Source: Beijerinckiaceae bacterium (lineage in GTDB: Bacteria > Pseudomonadota > Alphaproteobacteria > Rhizobiales > Beijerinckiaceae). Taken from it: a stretch of 64,000 nt of DNA. The notes beneath the pieces are model-generated. The model worked only from the letters and a program-made list of their open reading frames with translations, had not been told where the DNA came from and did not search any database. Made by a program: the position numbers and the translations under genes. The stretch lies in assembly GCA_947453155.1 (NCBI GenBank), contig CANGFE010000002.1, positions 26,905 through 90,904 on the forward strand, in the 5' to 3' direction. Within the stretch, counting starts at the first letter, position 1, and each line of letters opens with the position of its first letter. Below, piece by piece: positions 26,677-36,734 of this stretch.

Positions 26677-26707
26677 AAAAAAGGCGGGCTCTGGCCCGCC
26701 TTTTTTT
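26677..26707. terminator. Bidirectional rho-independent terminator between kup and ugd
   Basis: AAAAAAGGCGGG (26677-26688) pairs with CCCGCCTTTTTT (26695-26706) around a CTCTGG loop. It ends kup on the plus strand (seven T) and ugd on the minus strand (six T). Confidence 0.92.
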
Positions 26708-26713
26708 AACGCC

Positions 26714-28018
26714 TCATGGCCGCCCGATGCTCGAATAGATGAACCCATGCTTTTGCATGTCGGCCGGGCGATAGATGTTGCGCAGATCAACGAGCGCCGG
26801 GTGTTTCATCATTTCTTTCACGCGCTTCAAATCCAGCGCGCGGAAAGCGTCCCATTCGGTGACAATGGCGAGTGCATCAGCGCCTTGCGCGCAGGCATAG
26901 GGCTCTTCTTCATAAGTGATGCCCGGCATCAAGGGCTTCGCCTGTTCCATGGCTTCGGGATCAAAGGCATGGACCTTGGCGCCTGCTTCGAGCAGGGCTT
27001 CGACAATGTCGAGTGAAGGCGCATCGCGCATGTCGTCCGTGTTGGGTTTGAAAGCCAGACCCAGGAGGCCGATCTTCTTACCCTTCACATCGCCACCGCA
27101 CGCCGCAATGATGCGCGCGGCCATGGCCTTTTTGCGTGTCTTGTTCACGCGCTCGACCGTCTCAACAATCTGGACGGGCGCGCCAGCTTCTTGCGCGGTG
27201 CGCACCAGTGCCAGCGTGTCTTTCGGGAAGCACGAGCCGCCATAGCCGGGGCCTGCATGCAGAAATTTCGAGCCGATGCGATTATCAAGGCCGATGCCGC
27301 GCGCGACATCTTGCACATTGGCGCCAACCTTTTCGCACAGATCCGCCATTTCATTGATGAAGGTGATCTTGGTCGCCAGAAACGCATTGGCGGCATATTT
27401 GATGAGTTCAGAGGTCCGCCGACCGGTGAAGAGAAGTGGCGCCTGATTGAGATAGAGCGGACGATAGATTTCGCTCATCACTTCGCGTGCGCGCTCTGTT
27501 TCAGCGCCCACCACAATGCGGTCAGGGCGTTTGAAATCCGAGATTGCCGCACCTTCGCGCAAGAATTCCGGATTGGAAACAACCGCAAATTCCAGATCGG
27601 GACGCGCTTCGCGAATGATCTTTTCAACTTCATCACCCGTGCCCACCGGCACAGTCGATTTGGTCACCACCACGCAATAGCCGGTAATGGCGGCGGCAAT
27701 CTCTTTCGCTGCGCCATAGACATAGGACAGGTCGGCATGGCCATCGCCGCGCCGCGAGGGCGTGCCGACTGCAATGAAGACAGCATCAGCGCCGCCGACA
27801 GCCTGCGCGAGATCAAGCGTGAAGGAGAGACGCTTCTGCTTCACATTGGTCGCAACGAGATCTTCGAGGCCGGGCTCGAAAATCGGAATCTCGCCGCGCT
27901 CCAGCATGGCGATGCGATTTGGGTCTTTATCGACGCAAATCACATTATGACCGAAGTCAGCTAGGCATGCACCAGACACCAAGCCAACATAGCCTGATCC
28001 AATCATAGCGATACGCAT
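26714..28018 (-). CDS. ugd: UDP-glucose 6-dehydrogenase
   Basis: Oxidises UDP-glucose twice with NAD to UDP-glucuronate, a precursor for exopolysaccharide, capsule or lipid decoration. The 434-residue protein has the N-terminal Rossmann fold IGSGYVGLVSGACLADFGH, the catalytic loop GPGYGGSCFPKDT with C263, and K/N/D residues in the FINEMADLCEKVGANV region. Length is typical. The gene precedes (is downstream of) maeB by 28 bp on the same strand. Confidence 0.97.
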   Translation of the reverse strand: MRIAMIGSGYVGLVSGACLADFGHNVICVDKDPNRIAMLERGEIPIFEPGLEDLVATNVKQKRLSFTLDLAQAVGGADAVFIAVGTPSRRGDGHADLSYVYGAAKEIAAAITGYCVVVTKSTVPVGTGDEVEKIIREARPDLEFAVVSNPEFLREGAAISDFKRPDRIVVGAETERAREVMSEIYRPLYLNQAPLLFTGRRTSELIKYAANAFLATKITFINEMADLCEKVGANVQDVARGIGLDNRIGSKFLHAGPGYGGSCFPKDTLALVRTAQEAGAPVQIVETVERVNKTRKKAMAARIIAACGGDVKGKKIGLLGLAFKPNTDDMRDAPSLDIVEALLEAGAKVHAFDPEAMEQAKPLMPGITYEEEPYACAQGADALAIVTEWDAFRALDLKRVKEMMKHPALVDLRNIYRPADMQKHGFIYSSIGRP

Positions 28019-28046
28019 CGCAAACCCTCTTTTGGACCAGCTGAAC

Positions 28047-30371
28047 TCAGCCGTTCACATTGTAAGCAGCAAGTGCCGCCATATTGACGATGTCGGAATC
28101 CTTCGCGCCGAGCGGCACGATTTGGACCGGCTTGTTGAGACCCACAATCATCGGGCCGATGACGGTGGCGCCGCCCAATTCCTGCAACATTTTGGTCGAG
28201 ATCGACGCGGAATGGAACGCAGGCATGACCAGCACATTGGCTGTGTCGGTCAGACGGCAGAAGGGGTAGGTCGCCATCAGCTCTTTATTGAGCGCCACAT
28301 CGGCTGCCATTTCGCCGTCATATTCAAAATCAACGCGCATGGCGTCGAGAATTTTCACGGCTTCGATGACTTTTTCCGAACGCTCACCTTCGGGATGGCC
28401 GAAGGTCGAGAAAGCGAGCATGGCAACGCGTGGCTCATAGCCTAAACGACGCGACACGCCAGCTGCTTCAATCGCGATTTGCGCGAGTTCGTCAGCTGTT
28501 GGCATTTCGGTGATGGCGGTATCAGCCACCAGCACGGGGCGGCCGCGCGCCAAAATCATCGACAGGCCCATGACACGATGGCCGGGCTTGGGGTCAATGA
28601 CGCGACGCACTTCTTCGAGCGCGATGGAGAAATTGCGCGTGACGCCGGTCACCATGGCGTCCGCATCACCCAGCGCCACCATGGCGGCGGCAAAATGGTT
28701 GCGGTCCTGATTGATCAGGCGCGCGCAATCGCGGAACAAATAGCCCTTGCGTTGCAGGCGCTCATAAAGGAATTGCGCATAGGCCGTATTGCGATGAGAG
28801 ACGCGCGCATTGGCGATTTCAATGCCCTTGTCTTCCAGATCAACGCCCGCAAAGGCAGCAACTTCCTGAATGCGATCTTCACGCCCCACAAGCACGGCAG
28901 TGCCAAGCCCTTGGTTCACGAAGGACACGGCTGCACGCATCACTTGTTCTTCTTCGCCCTCGGCAAAGACGACGCGCTTGGGGTAGCGACGCACGCGATC
29001 AATCACACGCTGCAAAGCGCCCGCAACCGGATCACGGCGCGCCGAAAGCTGCGCCGCATAGGCCTTGAAATCAACGATCGGCTTGCGCGCGACGCCAGTT
29101 TCCATGGCGGCCTTGGCAACAGCCACGGGAATAACGCTGATGAGGCGCGGATCAAACGGCACGGGAATAATATATTCCGAACCAAAGCGTGGACGCGCAC
29201 CTTGATAGGCGGCGGCAACTTCATCGGGCACATCTTCTTGCGCGAGTTCCGCCAAAGCTTTGGCGGCGGCAATCTTCATTTCCATATTGATCGTGGTCGC
29301 ACGCACATCGAGCGCGCCACGGAAAATGTAAGGGAAGCCCAGAACATTATTCACTTGGTTGGGATAATCCGAACGGCCAGTGGCAATGATGACATCATCG
29401 CGCACGCCATGGGCTTCTTCCGGTGTGATTTCCGGATCGGGATTGGCCATGGCGAAAATGATCGGATTGGGCGCCATATTCTTCACCATGTCGGGCGTCA
29501 GCGCGCCTTTCACGGACAGACCGAAGAAAATATCCGCGCCTTCCATAGCTTCTTCCAGCGTGCGCTTTTTGGTTTCAATCGCATGCGCTGATTTCCACTG
29601 GTTCATGCCTTCCGTGCGGCCTTTGTAGACAACACCCTTGGTGTCGCAGAGCAGCACGTTTTCGGGGGCAAAGCCCATGGCCTTGATGAGATCAAGACAG
29701 GCAATGCCCGCCGCGCCCGCACCATTGCACACCAGCTTGGTCTTTTTAATATCGCGGCCGGTGAGCTGGATGGCATTCAACATGCCAGCTGCCGCAATAA
29801 TCGCCGTGCCATGCTGGTCATCATGGAAGACGGGAATATCCATGAGCTCGCGCAGGCGTTCTTCAATGATGAAGCATTCGGGTGCTTTGATATCTTCGAG
29901 ATTGATGCCGCCAAATGAGGGGCCGAGATAGCGCACGGCATTGATGACATCATCAGGATCTTCGGCATCGACTTCGAGATCGATGGAATCAATGTCAGCA
30001 AAACGTTTGAACAGGACAGCCTTGCCTTCCATCACCGGCTTGGATGCCAGCGCGCCCAGATTGCCGAGCCCCAGAATGGCGGTGCCGTTGGAGATGACGG
30101 CAACCAGATTGCCCTTGATCGTATAGTCGTAAGCGGTCGAGGGGTCGGCCGCGATGGCCTTCACCGGCACAGCGACGCCCGGCGAATAGGCCAGCGACAG
30201 GTCGCGCTGCGTGCTCATCGGCTTGGTGGCAACGATCTCGATCTTGCCCGGGCGGCCACGAGAGTGAAATTGCAGCGCTTCCTGATCGGTAATCTTCGGG
30301 CGCTTGGGACGGGTGAGCTTGCCGGGCTTGTCGGTCATGTCGATCTCGGTTTTCTCGGGTTTTTTGGTCAT
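28047..30371 (-). CDS. maeB: NADP-dependent malic enzyme with phosphotransacetylase-like domain
   Basis: Decarboxylates malate to pyruvate, supplying NADPH and gluconeogenic carbon. I start at ATG 30371 ([11 protein letters not shown]), preceded by AAGAGAA; MTDKPGK at 30338 is an alternative. The 774-residue protein has the malic enzyme part (about 1-430; [41 protein letters not shown]) fused to a C-terminal phosphate acetyltransferase-like domain (about 440-774; [16 protein letters not shown]), the usual MaeB/TME layout. The C-terminal part is regulatory rather than catalytic in studied homologues. Confidence 0.96.
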   Translation of the reverse strand: MTKKPEKTEIDMTDKPGKLTRPKRPKITDQEALQFHSRGRPGKIEIVATKPMSTQRDLSLAYSPGVAVPVKAIAADPSTAYDYTIKGNLVAVISNGTAILGLGNLGALASKPVMEGKAVLFKRFADIDSIDLEVDAEDPDDVINAVRYLGPSFGGINLEDIKAPECFIIEERLRELMDIPVFHDDQHGTAIIAAAGMLNAIQLTGRDIKKTKLVCNGAGAAGIACLDLIKAMGFAPENVLLCDTKGVVYKGRTEGMNQWKSAHAIETKKRTLEEAMEGADIFFGLSVKGALTPDMVKNMAPNPIIFAMANPDPEITPEEAHGVRDDVIIATGRSDYPNQVNNVLGFPYIFRGALDVRATTINMEMKIAAAKALAELAQEDVPDEVAAAYQGARPRFGSEYIIPVPFDPRLISVIPVAVAKAAMETGVARKPIVDFKAYAAQLSARRDPVAGALQRVIDRVRRYPKRVVFAEGEEEQVMRAAVSFVNQGLGTAVLVGREDRIQEVAAFAGVDLEDKGIEIANARVSHRNTAYAQFLYERLQRKGYLFRDCARLINQDRNHFAAAMVALGDADAMVTGVTRNFSIALEEVRRVIDPKPGHRVMGLSMILARGRPVLVADTAITEMPTADELAQIAIEAAGVSRRLGYEPRVAMLAFSTFGHPEGERSEKVIEAVKILDAMRVDFEYDGEMAADVALNKELMATYPFCRLTDTANVLVMPAFHSASISTKMLQELGGATVIGPMIVGLNKPVQIVPLGAKDSDIVNMAALAAYNVNG

Positions 30372-30542
30372 TTCTCTTGAGGGAGCGACCTTAAACGCCC
30401 GCGTCCCCGCTTCCAAGGCCACACTGACCTGCCAAGGGTTACCAAACCCTCCACGCCGGGGCCCTTTGCCCCCCTCTCAAGGCCGTGGACAAGTGCTGGC
30501 CCACGACTCCCCCTAAACGGGGGCTCTGCTAGGGTCCCTGCC

Positions 30543-33266
30543 ATGTCCCGCACCCCATCAGATGCCCCCACCGCCGCCGAGCGAGACGCCAATCGCGTCA
30601 CGCCGATGATGGCTCAATTTATCGAGATCAAGTCCGCCAATCCCGACAGCCTGCTGTTTTACCGGATGGGCGATTTCTACGAGCTGTTCTTCGAGGATGC
30701 GGAGATTGCGAGCCGCGCCCTTGGGATTGTGCTGACCAAGCGCGGAAAACATCTGGGCGAAGATATTGCCATGTGCGGCGTGCCGATTGATCGCGCCGAT
30801 GATTATCTCCAGCGCCTGATCGGCCTTGGCCATCGCGTTGCCGTCTGCGAGCAGATGGAAGATCCGGCGGAAGCCAAAAAACGCGGCGCGAAATCCGTGG
30901 TGAAGCGCGATGTCGTGCGCCTCGTCACACCGGGCACGATCACGGAAGAGCGTCTGCTGGATCCCGGCCGCGCCAATCTTTTGTTGGCCTTGTCGCGGCA
31001 GAAGAATTCTGATGAGAGCGCGCTCTACGGTTTGGCAGCGGTCGATATTTCAACCGGCGCCTTTACTGTGACGGAAGCGACCGACAGCGCGCTGGCCGCA
31101 GAAATTGCGCGTTTCGAACCGCGCGAAATTGTTGTGCCTGCCGCTTTGGCGGATGCGCCCGAACTCATTCAGCTCGCGCAAGAAACAGGCGTGCCGATGA
31201 GCCCAGTGCCGCGCGAAAGCGGTGAGCAGGCCAGCGCCGAGCGGCGCATTTGCGATTATTATGGTGTGGCGACACTCGATGGCTTTGGCGCTTTCTCGCG
31301 TTTGGAAGTCTCGGCCGCGGCTGTCGCCATTGCTTATATCGAGCGCACGCAAATCGGTGTGCGCCCGCCACTCGTGCGTCCTGAAAAAATGCAGCGCGGC
31401 GCGACACTGGAGATTGATGCGGCGACCCGTGCCAATCTCGAATTGACGCGCACCATGAATGGCCAGCGCGAGGGCTCTTTGCTGGCCTCCATTGATGTGA
31501 GTGTGACAGCGGCCGGTGGTCGCTTGATGGCACAGCGCTTGGCGGCACCCCTGACCGATGTGGCGGCGATTTTGCGCCGACAAGAGGCGGTCGCCTTTTT
31601 TGTCGATCGCGCCCCTTTGCGGATGAATCTGCGTCAGAATTTGCGCGCTGCACCTGATCTCTCGCGCGCACTCTCGCGTCTGGCCATGCAACGCGGCGGC
31701 CCGCGTGATCTGGCCTGTTTGCGCGATGCTCTGGTGGCCGCGCGTGAGACGGTCCGTATCCTCTCAGGTCTTGAGCCTTTGCCGGATGAATTGGCGGCAG
31801 CTCTGGCGGCTTTGCGCCGCTTGCCCGAAAATCTCGAAAACCGTTTTGGCGCAGCGCTTTCTGATGATTTGCCACTCAACAAGCGCGACGGCGGTTTTGT
31901 GCGCGCAGGCTTCGAGCCACAGCTTGATGAAACACGCGGACTGCGTGATGAAAGCCGCCGTGTCATTGCCGGCATGCAGACGCATTATTGCGAACTTGCC
32001 GATACCAAACAGCTCAAGGTCAAGCATAATAATTTTCTAGGCTATTTCATTGAAGTGCCGCAGGTGCATGGCGAGAAGCTGCTAAAAGCGCCCTTCAATG
32101 AGACCTTCATTCATCGTCAAACCATGGCTGATGCCATGCGTTTCTCGACGACCGCACTGAATGAAATCGAAGCCAAAATTGCATCAGCTGCTGATCGTGC
32201 CATTGCCCTCGAACTTGCGATCTTTGATGATTTGGCTGGCGCGGCTTTGGCGGCCACGGATGAACTCAAAGCCGCCTCCGATGCGCTGGCCATGATTGAT
32301 GTGGCCGCAGCGCTGGCTGAAGTTGCGGTCATGCGCGATTGGGTGCGCCCATTGATGGATGAGAGTGTCGCCTTCCATATTGAAGGCGGCCGTCATCCGG
32401 TGGTGGAAGCCGCCTTGCGTGCACGTGGTCAGGCTTTTGTGGCTAATGATTGCGAATTGGCGGATGCACAGGGTGCGTCTGGTCGCATTGCGGTGATCAC
32501 CGGTCCGAATATGGCGGGTAAATCGACTTATCTGCGCCAGAACGCCCTCATCGTCGTGCTCGCACAAATGGGTGCTTATGTGCCGGCCCGCGTCGCGCGT
32601 ATTGGCATTGTCGATCGTCTTTTCTCACGCGTGGGCGCGGCGGATGATCTGGCGCGCGGCCGCTCCACCTTCATGGTGGAAATGGTCGAGACGGCGGCTA
32701 TTCTCAATCAAGCCACCCCGCGCTCCCTCGTGATTCTGGATGAGATCGGGCGCGGCACGGCGACCTATGATGGCCTGTCGATTGCTTGGGCCACGGTCGA
32801 GCATTTGCATGAGGCGAACCAATCGCGCGCGCTCTTTGCCACTCATTTCCATGAGCTCACCAAACTCGCTGGAAAACTCCATCGTCTCGTCAATCTCACC
32901 GTGCGGGTGACGGAATGGAAGGGCGATGTCGTTTTCTTGCATGAAGTGGTGGCCGGGGCGGCTGATCGCTCTTACGGGATTCAGGTCGCCAAACTGGCGG
33001 GCCTGCCGGGTGCGGTTGTGGCGCGCGCCAGCACATTGCTCGCCGAGCTGGAGGCAGGCGACCGCTCGGCTCCGGTCGAAAAGATGATGGACGACCTGCC
33101 CCTTTTTGCCTCGGTCATGCAGGCCACAGCTGTGGCGCCCCTAGTGGGATCGGCCAAAGACGAGCTACGGGCCGCGCTCGACGGGATCGATCCGGATGAT
33201 CTGAGCCCGCGTGAGGCGCTCGATGCCCTCTATGGGCTCAAGAAACAGCGCTCTTTGGAAACCTGA
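30543..33266 (+). CDS. mutS: DNA mismatch repair protein MutS
   Basis: Recognises base mismatches and starts repair with MutL. The 907-residue protein has the mismatch-binding Phe motif in [17 protein letters not shown] (about 40), the connector and lever domains, Walker [11 protein letters not shown] near 653-662, and Walker [10 protein letters not shown] near 729-737 with the following [15 protein letters not shown]. Length and order are complete. It is divergent from maeB over about 170 bp that hold small hairpins (for example 30509-30523) but no gene I can see. Confidence 0.98.
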   Translation: MSRTPSDAPTAAERDANRVTPMMAQFIEIKSANPDSLLFYRMGDFYELFFEDAEIASRALGIVLTKRGKHLGEDIAMCGVPIDRADDYLQRLIGLGHRVAVCEQMEDPAEAKKRGAKSVVKRDVVRLVTPGTITEERLLDPGRANLLLALSRQKNSDESALYGLAAVDISTGAFTVTEATDSALAAEIARFEPREIVVPAALADAPELIQLAQETGVPMSPVPRESGEQASAERRICDYYGVATLDGFGAFSRLEVSAAAVAIAYIERTQIGVRPPLVRPEKMQRGATLEIDAATRANLELTRTMNGQREGSLLASIDVSVTAAGGRLMAQRLAAPLTDVAAILRRQEAVAFFVDRAPLRMNLRQNLRAAPDLSRALSRLAMQRGGPRDLACLRDALVAARETVRILSGLEPLPDELAAALAALRRLPENLENRFGAALSDDLPLNKRDGGFVRAGFEPQLDETRGLRDESRRVIAGMQTHYCELADTKQLKVKHNNFLGYFIEVPQVHGEKLLKAPFNETFIHRQTMADAMRFSTTALNEIEAKIASAADRAIALELAIFDDLAGAALAATDELKAASDALAMIDVAAALAEVAVMRDWVRPLMDESVAFHIEGGRHPVVEAALRARGQAFVANDCELADAQGASGRIAVITGPNMAGKSTYLRQNALIVVLAQMGAYVPARVARIGIVDRLFSRVGAADDLARGRSTFMVEMVETAAILNQATPRSLVILDEIGRGTATYDGLSIAWATVEHLHEANQSRALFATHFHELTKLAGKLHRLVNLTVRVTEWKGDVVFLHEVVAGAADRSYGIQVAKLAGLPGAVVARASTLLAELEAGDRSAPVEKMMDDLPLFASVMQATAVAPLVGSAKDELRAALDGIDPDDLSPREALDALYGLKKQRSLET

Positions 33267-33423
33267 TCGTAACCTTGCGTCAGTCACAAAGGGTCATCGG
33301 CCTTGGCATCAAGCGCCGGGGTGGGTGCGCGCCTAAAGCGGGCACATCTGCCTCGCTTTTGACGTCATCAGCCCTATCTTGTCTGTGGCCGGACCAATCC
33401 GGTGACGTAATCAGAGGCGTGAC

Positions 33424-34923
33424 ATGTTCCCCAAGCCCTCACATCAGTTGGCCCAAAATACATATGCATACGAAACGGTGCCGCTGGTGAAGCCGACAGG
33501 CTTCCGCGAATATGATGCGCGCTGGCTTTTCGGCAAAGAGATCAATCTCATGGGCATTCAGGCTTTGGGCCTGGGCCTTGCCACACTCATTCATGAAATG
33601 GGCGTGAAGCCGGAACTCGTCACGGGTCATGATTACCGCGCTTATTCAAGCTCGATCAAACATGCGCTCATCACCGGCCTCGTCGCGGGTGGTGTGAAAG
33701 TGCATGACATTGGTTTGGCGCTTTCGCCCATGGCCTATTTCGCGCAATTCGAATTGGATGTGCCTTGCGTGGCGATGGTCACAGCTTCGCATAATGACAA
33801 TGGCTGGACGGGTGTGAAAATGGGCGTGCAACGCCCCGTCACTTTCGGGCCCGATGAAATGGGTCGCCTGTCTGACATTGTGCTCAATGCCAAAGGCATC
33901 ACGCGGGCAGGCGGCGGTTATGTCTATGTCGACAATTTCCCAGACCGTTATTTCCGCGATCTCACCAATCGCGCGCCGATCAAGCGCAAGCTGAAAGTGG
34001 TGGCTGCTTGTGGCAATGGCACGGCAGGTGCCTTCGCGCCGCAGATTCTCGAAAAGCTCGGCTGCGAAGTCGTGCCGCTGGATGTCGAGCTCGATTATAA
34101 TTTCCCGCGCTACAATCCCAATCCCGAAGACATGGAAATGCTGCACGCCATCGCCCATAAGGTGAAGGAAGTCGGCGCCGATGTGGGTCTTGGTTTTGAC
34201 GGCGATGGCGACCGTTGCGGTGTCGTTGATAATCATGGCGACGAGATTTTTGCCGACAAGATCGGCGTTATGCTGGCGCGCGATCTCTCGGCGCTGCATC
34301 CGGGCGCAACCTTTGTTGTGGACGTGAAATCAACGGGTCTTTTCGCAACCGATCCCGTTCTGATCGAGCGCAAGGTGAAGGCCGATTACTGGAAGACGGG
34401 CCATTCCTACATCAAGCGTCGCGTGACGGATTTGAAAGCGCTCGCGGGTTTTGAAAAATCTGGCCACTTCTTCTTCAATGCGCCTGTGGGCCGTGGCTAT
34501 GATGATGGTGTCGTCACTGCCATTCAGGTGATCGATATGCTCGACCGCAATCCAACCAAGTCGATGGCTGATCTTTATGCGGACTTGCCCAAGACCTGGG
34601 GTTCGCCGACCATGTCGCCCCATTGCGATGATGAGATCAAATATCAGGTCGTGGATCGTGTCGTGAAGCGTTTCCAAGACATGCAGGCCAAGGGTGAAAT
34701 GGTAGCGGGTCAAAAGATCCGCGATCTGGTCACCGTCAATGGCGTGCGCGTGACAGCTGAAGATGGCACATGGGGCCTTGTGCGTGCGTCTTCCAACAAG
34801 CCCGAGCTGGTGGTTGTCGTTGAGAGCCCAGTGGCAGAACAGCGCATGCGCGACATGTTCAAAGCTGTCGATGCTGTGATGCGCGAAAATCCGGAAGTCG
34901 GCGCTTACAACCAGACGATCTGA
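33424..34923 (+). CDS. Phosphomannomutase/phosphoglucomutase (phosphohexomutase)
   Basis: Moves phosphate between C1 and C6 of hexoses, supplying sugar nucleotides for polysaccharides and LPS. The 499-residue protein has the phosphoserine loop TASHN with S122, the metal-binding DGDGDR at 259-264, the sugar-binding GFEKSGH and the phosphate-binding RASSNKPELVVVVES. It belongs to the ManB/AlgC/Pgm superfamily; whether mannose or glucose phosphate is preferred cannot be read, so no symbol is given. A terminator follows. Confidence 0.93.
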   Translation: MFPKPSHQLAQNTYAYETVPLVKPTGFREYDARWLFGKEINLMGIQALGLGLATLIHEMGVKPELVTGHDYRAYSSSIKHALITGLVAGGVKVHDIGLALSPMAYFAQFELDVPCVAMVTASHNDNGWTGVKMGVQRPVTFGPDEMGRLSDIVLNAKGITRAGGGYVYVDNFPDRYFRDLTNRAPIKRKLKVVAACGNGTAGAFAPQILEKLGCEVVPLDVELDYNFPRYNPNPEDMEMLHAIAHKVKEVGADVGLGFDGDGDRCGVVDNHGDEIFADKIGVMLARDLSALHPGATFVVDVKSTGLFATDPVLIERKVKADYWKTGHSYIKRRVTDLKALAGFEKSGHFFFNAPVGRGYDDGVVTAIQVIDMLDRNPTKSMADLYADLPKTWGSPTMSPHCDDEIKYQVVDRVVKRFQDMQAKGEMVAGQKIRDLVTVNGVRVTAEDGTWGLVRASSNKPELVVVVESPVAEQRMRDMFKAVDAVMRENPEVGAYNQTI

Positions 34924-34945
34924 TTTCGTCTCTTTTCACATTTGC

Positions 34946-34979
34946 AAAGCCGCGAGGGTTTTCTCTCGCGGCTTTTATT
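34946..34979. terminator. Bidirectional terminator after the phosphohexomutase
   Basis: GCCGCGAG (34949-34956) pairs with CTCGCGGC (34965-34972), flanked by AAA and TTTT. It lies 25 bp after the phosphohexomutase stop and overlaps the stop codon of the converging pilus gene. Confidence 0.85.
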
Positions 34980-35442
34980 TTGCAGCCGGTACATTGGGCC
35001 GCGCAAAGCCGCCATGTTGGCCTGCTTGTTTGATGGCCTCGCCCGAGTGACGGGCTGAATCGCCGGGGCTTATCGCCGGTTCGCAACGCGGCGAGCATGT
35101 CCAGGTCTCGCGTTCCAATCCGCGCTGCACGACCAAACCAACTTCGGCATTTTTTACGACCAGCATGACTTCCGCCAGCGCGGTGCCGCGTGCATCCAGC
35201 GCGATCATATTGGTCTGCCCATAAGCGCGTGCAGTGAGCACGATGCGGTTTTGTCGCCGCAAGACGGTGGCATCGGCAATGCCGGGATTGCCAATCACCA
35301 GCGTGTTCGTGCCAGCCGGCAGCTCCACGATTTTCGCGCGGTCGATTTCCAAAGTGAGAACATCCTGCGCGGCTGCGGGCCAAGCCAGAAGCGCCAAACA
35401 GGTCCCGGCCAAAACGCGCTGGATCAAAAAACGCAAAAACAT
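34975..35442 (-). CDS. Solitary pilus-assembly N-domain protein (CpaC N-terminal-like)
   Basis: The 155-residue protein has a signal peptide (MFLRFLIQRVLAGTCLALLAWPAAAQ) and then a domain homologous to the N-terminus of the CpaC secretin encoded at 37490: compare AKIVELPAGTNTLVIGNPGIADATV here with KSVIVDLPRDASEIFLGNPKVANAIV there. The secretin core is absent. It is divergent from the Flp pilin genes, so it is probably a periplasmic accessory of the tad pilus. Start chosen at 35442 with AGGGG upstream. Confidence 0.8.
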   Translation of the reverse strand: MFLRFLIQRVLAGTCLALLAWPAAAQDVLTLEIDRAKIVELPAGTNTLVIGNPGIADATVLRRQNRIVLTARAYGQTNMIALDARGTALAEVMLVVKNAEVGLVVQRGLERETWTCSPRCEPAISPGDSARHSGEAIKQAGQHGGFARPNVPAAK

Positions 35443-35559
35443 TTTTCCCCTCATGAGGGCGAGCAATGACGCAAGGGTAGGCCCAAACAGGTGAATGAAG
35501 GCTGAAGCCGCGCCACGGGCCGCATGCGGAGCCTTATGTTTCCGCCCCGATAACACGAT

Positions 35560-35640
35560 AAGCTTAAGCTAATAATATTGTAACATATTATGTTTCATAG
35601 TTTTTTCTGACGGTTCTCAGATCAAAAATGAAATGAAGCC
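35560..35640 (+). promoter_or_regulatory. AT-rich control region upstream of the Flp pilins
   Basis: The 219-bp divergent gap contains a strongly AT-rich block. AATAATAT and ATATTATG form an inverted repeat around TGTAAC; TTAAGC and TATTAT, 16 bp apart, could be -35/-10 elements. Such blocks often bind silencers or cell-cycle regulators; no perfect CtrA box is seen here. Confidence 0.4.
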
Positions 35641-35661
35641 GGCAATCGAGAGGAGTGAGAC

Positions 35662-35823
35662 ATGAACATCATTCAGCGTTTTTCGAACGATCAATCGGGT
35701 GCGACGGCCATTGAATATGGGCTGATCGCCGGTTTGATCGCCGTTGTCATCATCACATCCGTGACCGCTATTGGCACCAAGCTCACCGCAAAATTCACCA
35801 GCATTTCAAATGCGCTGAATTGA
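35662..35823 (+). CDS. Flp-type pilin 1
   Basis: Structural subunit of the tad pilus, 53 residues. After the short basic leader (MNIIQRFSNDQSG) comes the Flp processing site G-ATAIEYGL with conserved Glu and Tyr, then the hydrophobic helix IAGLIAVVIITSV. CpaA would cleave after the Gly. AGGAG lies 7 nt before the ATG. A second, nearly identical pilin follows 51 bp later. Confidence 0.95.
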   Translation: MNIIQRFSNDQSGATAIEYGLIAGLIAVVIITSVTAIGTKLTAKFTSISNALN

Positions 35824-35874
35824 TCGCGCGTCAGTGCCTGCCGCGTGCGGGCACGTCTTCCTCACGGAGATCAC

Positions 35875-36036
35875 ATGAAGATCAGTCGTCATTTTTGTGC
35901 GCAGGAGTCTGGTGCGACCGCCATTGAATATGGCCTCATCGCTGGGTTGATCGCAGTCGTCATCATCGCCAGCGTGACATCCATCGGCACGCAACTCGCT
36001 GCCAAATTCACATCCATCGCCAACGCATTGAATTAA
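35875..36036 (+). CDS. Flp-type pilin 2
   Basis: Second 53-residue Flp pilin, starting MKISRHFCAQESG with GGAGA upstream. From the cleavage site on it differs from pilin 1 at only a few positions (for example ITSVTAIGTKLTAKF versus IASVTSIGTQLAAKF), so the pair is a recent tandem duplication. The leader has a cysteine that pilin 1 lacks. It could be a co-subunit or a backup copy. Confidence 0.95.
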   Translation: MKISRHFCAQESGATAIEYGLIAGLIAVVIIASVTSIGTQLAAKFTSIANALN

Positions 36037-36134
36037 GCGGCGTGCCAAAGTTCTGCAGGGTTAAGAGAAGTGAAACACGCTTCCTTTACCCTGCGGAGCA
36101 TCGGCATTTTTCGCCGCAGATGGGAACGTCTGTC

Positions 36135-36638
36135 ATGTCATTCATTGCGCTTCTTATTTTCCCGATTTTCATGGCCTATTCGGCGGCCTCTGATCTGCTC
36201 ACCATGCGTCTGTCTAATCGCCTCACGGCGTCACTGGGCGTCGCATTTCTGGTGATGGCGCTGCTCACGCGCATGCCGATGGAGATTTTTCTCGCTCATT
36301 TTGGCAGCGGTGTTTTCATGCTGCTCATCGGCTTTGGCATGTTCTCACGCGGCTGGATTGGCGGTGGGGATGCGAAACTGGCGGCCGGCATTGCGCTCTG
36401 GATCGGGTGGGCCAACCTGCTTGATTATCTGCTGCTCGCGACAATGGCTGGCGGCGTCTTATCGCTGATTGTTCTCCAATGGCGGCGCATGACGATTCCA
36501 GCGCTGCTCGTCAATGTCACGTGGTTGACGCGCCTGCATGATCGCAATGAGGGCGTGCCCTATGGCGTGGCACTCGCGCTCGCAGCGCTGCATGTTTACG
36601 CGCAAGCGCCGATCACCAAATTGATCCTGCAAATCTGA
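36135..36638 (+). CDS. cpaA: Flp prepilin peptidase CpaA (TadV)
   Basis: Membrane aspartyl protease that trims Flp prepilins. I start at ATG 36135 (MSFIALLIFPIFMAYSAASD); 36120 is possible. The 167-residue polytopic protein keeps the two catalytic aspartates, D20 in AASDLLTMRLSNR and the Asp of GWIGGGDAKL. It lacks the methyltransferase domain of PilD, as expected for the TadV group. Confidence 0.93.
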   Translation: MSFIALLIFPIFMAYSAASDLLTMRLSNRLTASLGVAFLVMALLTRMPMEIFLAHFGSGVFMLLIGFGMFSRGWIGGGDAKLAAGIALWIGWANLLDYLLLATMAGGVLSLIVLQWRRMTIPALLVNVTWLTRLHDRNEGVPYGVALALAALHVYAQAPITKLILQI

Positions 36639-36643
36639 GCCCG

Positions 36644-36658
36644 TTAACACTCGGTTAA
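36644..36658 (+). promoter_or_regulatory. Perfect CtrA box upstream of cpaB
   Basis: TTAA (36644-36647), exactly 7 bp, TTAA (36655-36658), continuing as TTAACCATG. TTAA-N7-TTAA is the binding site of the cell-cycle regulator CtrA in alphaproteobacteria. It lies 76 bp before cpaB, the first gene of the assembly operon, and just after cpaA. Confidence 0.75.
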
Positions 36659-36734
36659 CCATGTTCACGCGTATATATCGTTACGTAGTTTTCGAAAATA
36701 TTGACACTTCTTTGGAGCCAGGCGGACGAGGCGA

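Noticed and set aside
28479..29591. A 370-codon plus-strand frame inside maeB
   Set aside because: Antisense shadow without motifs.
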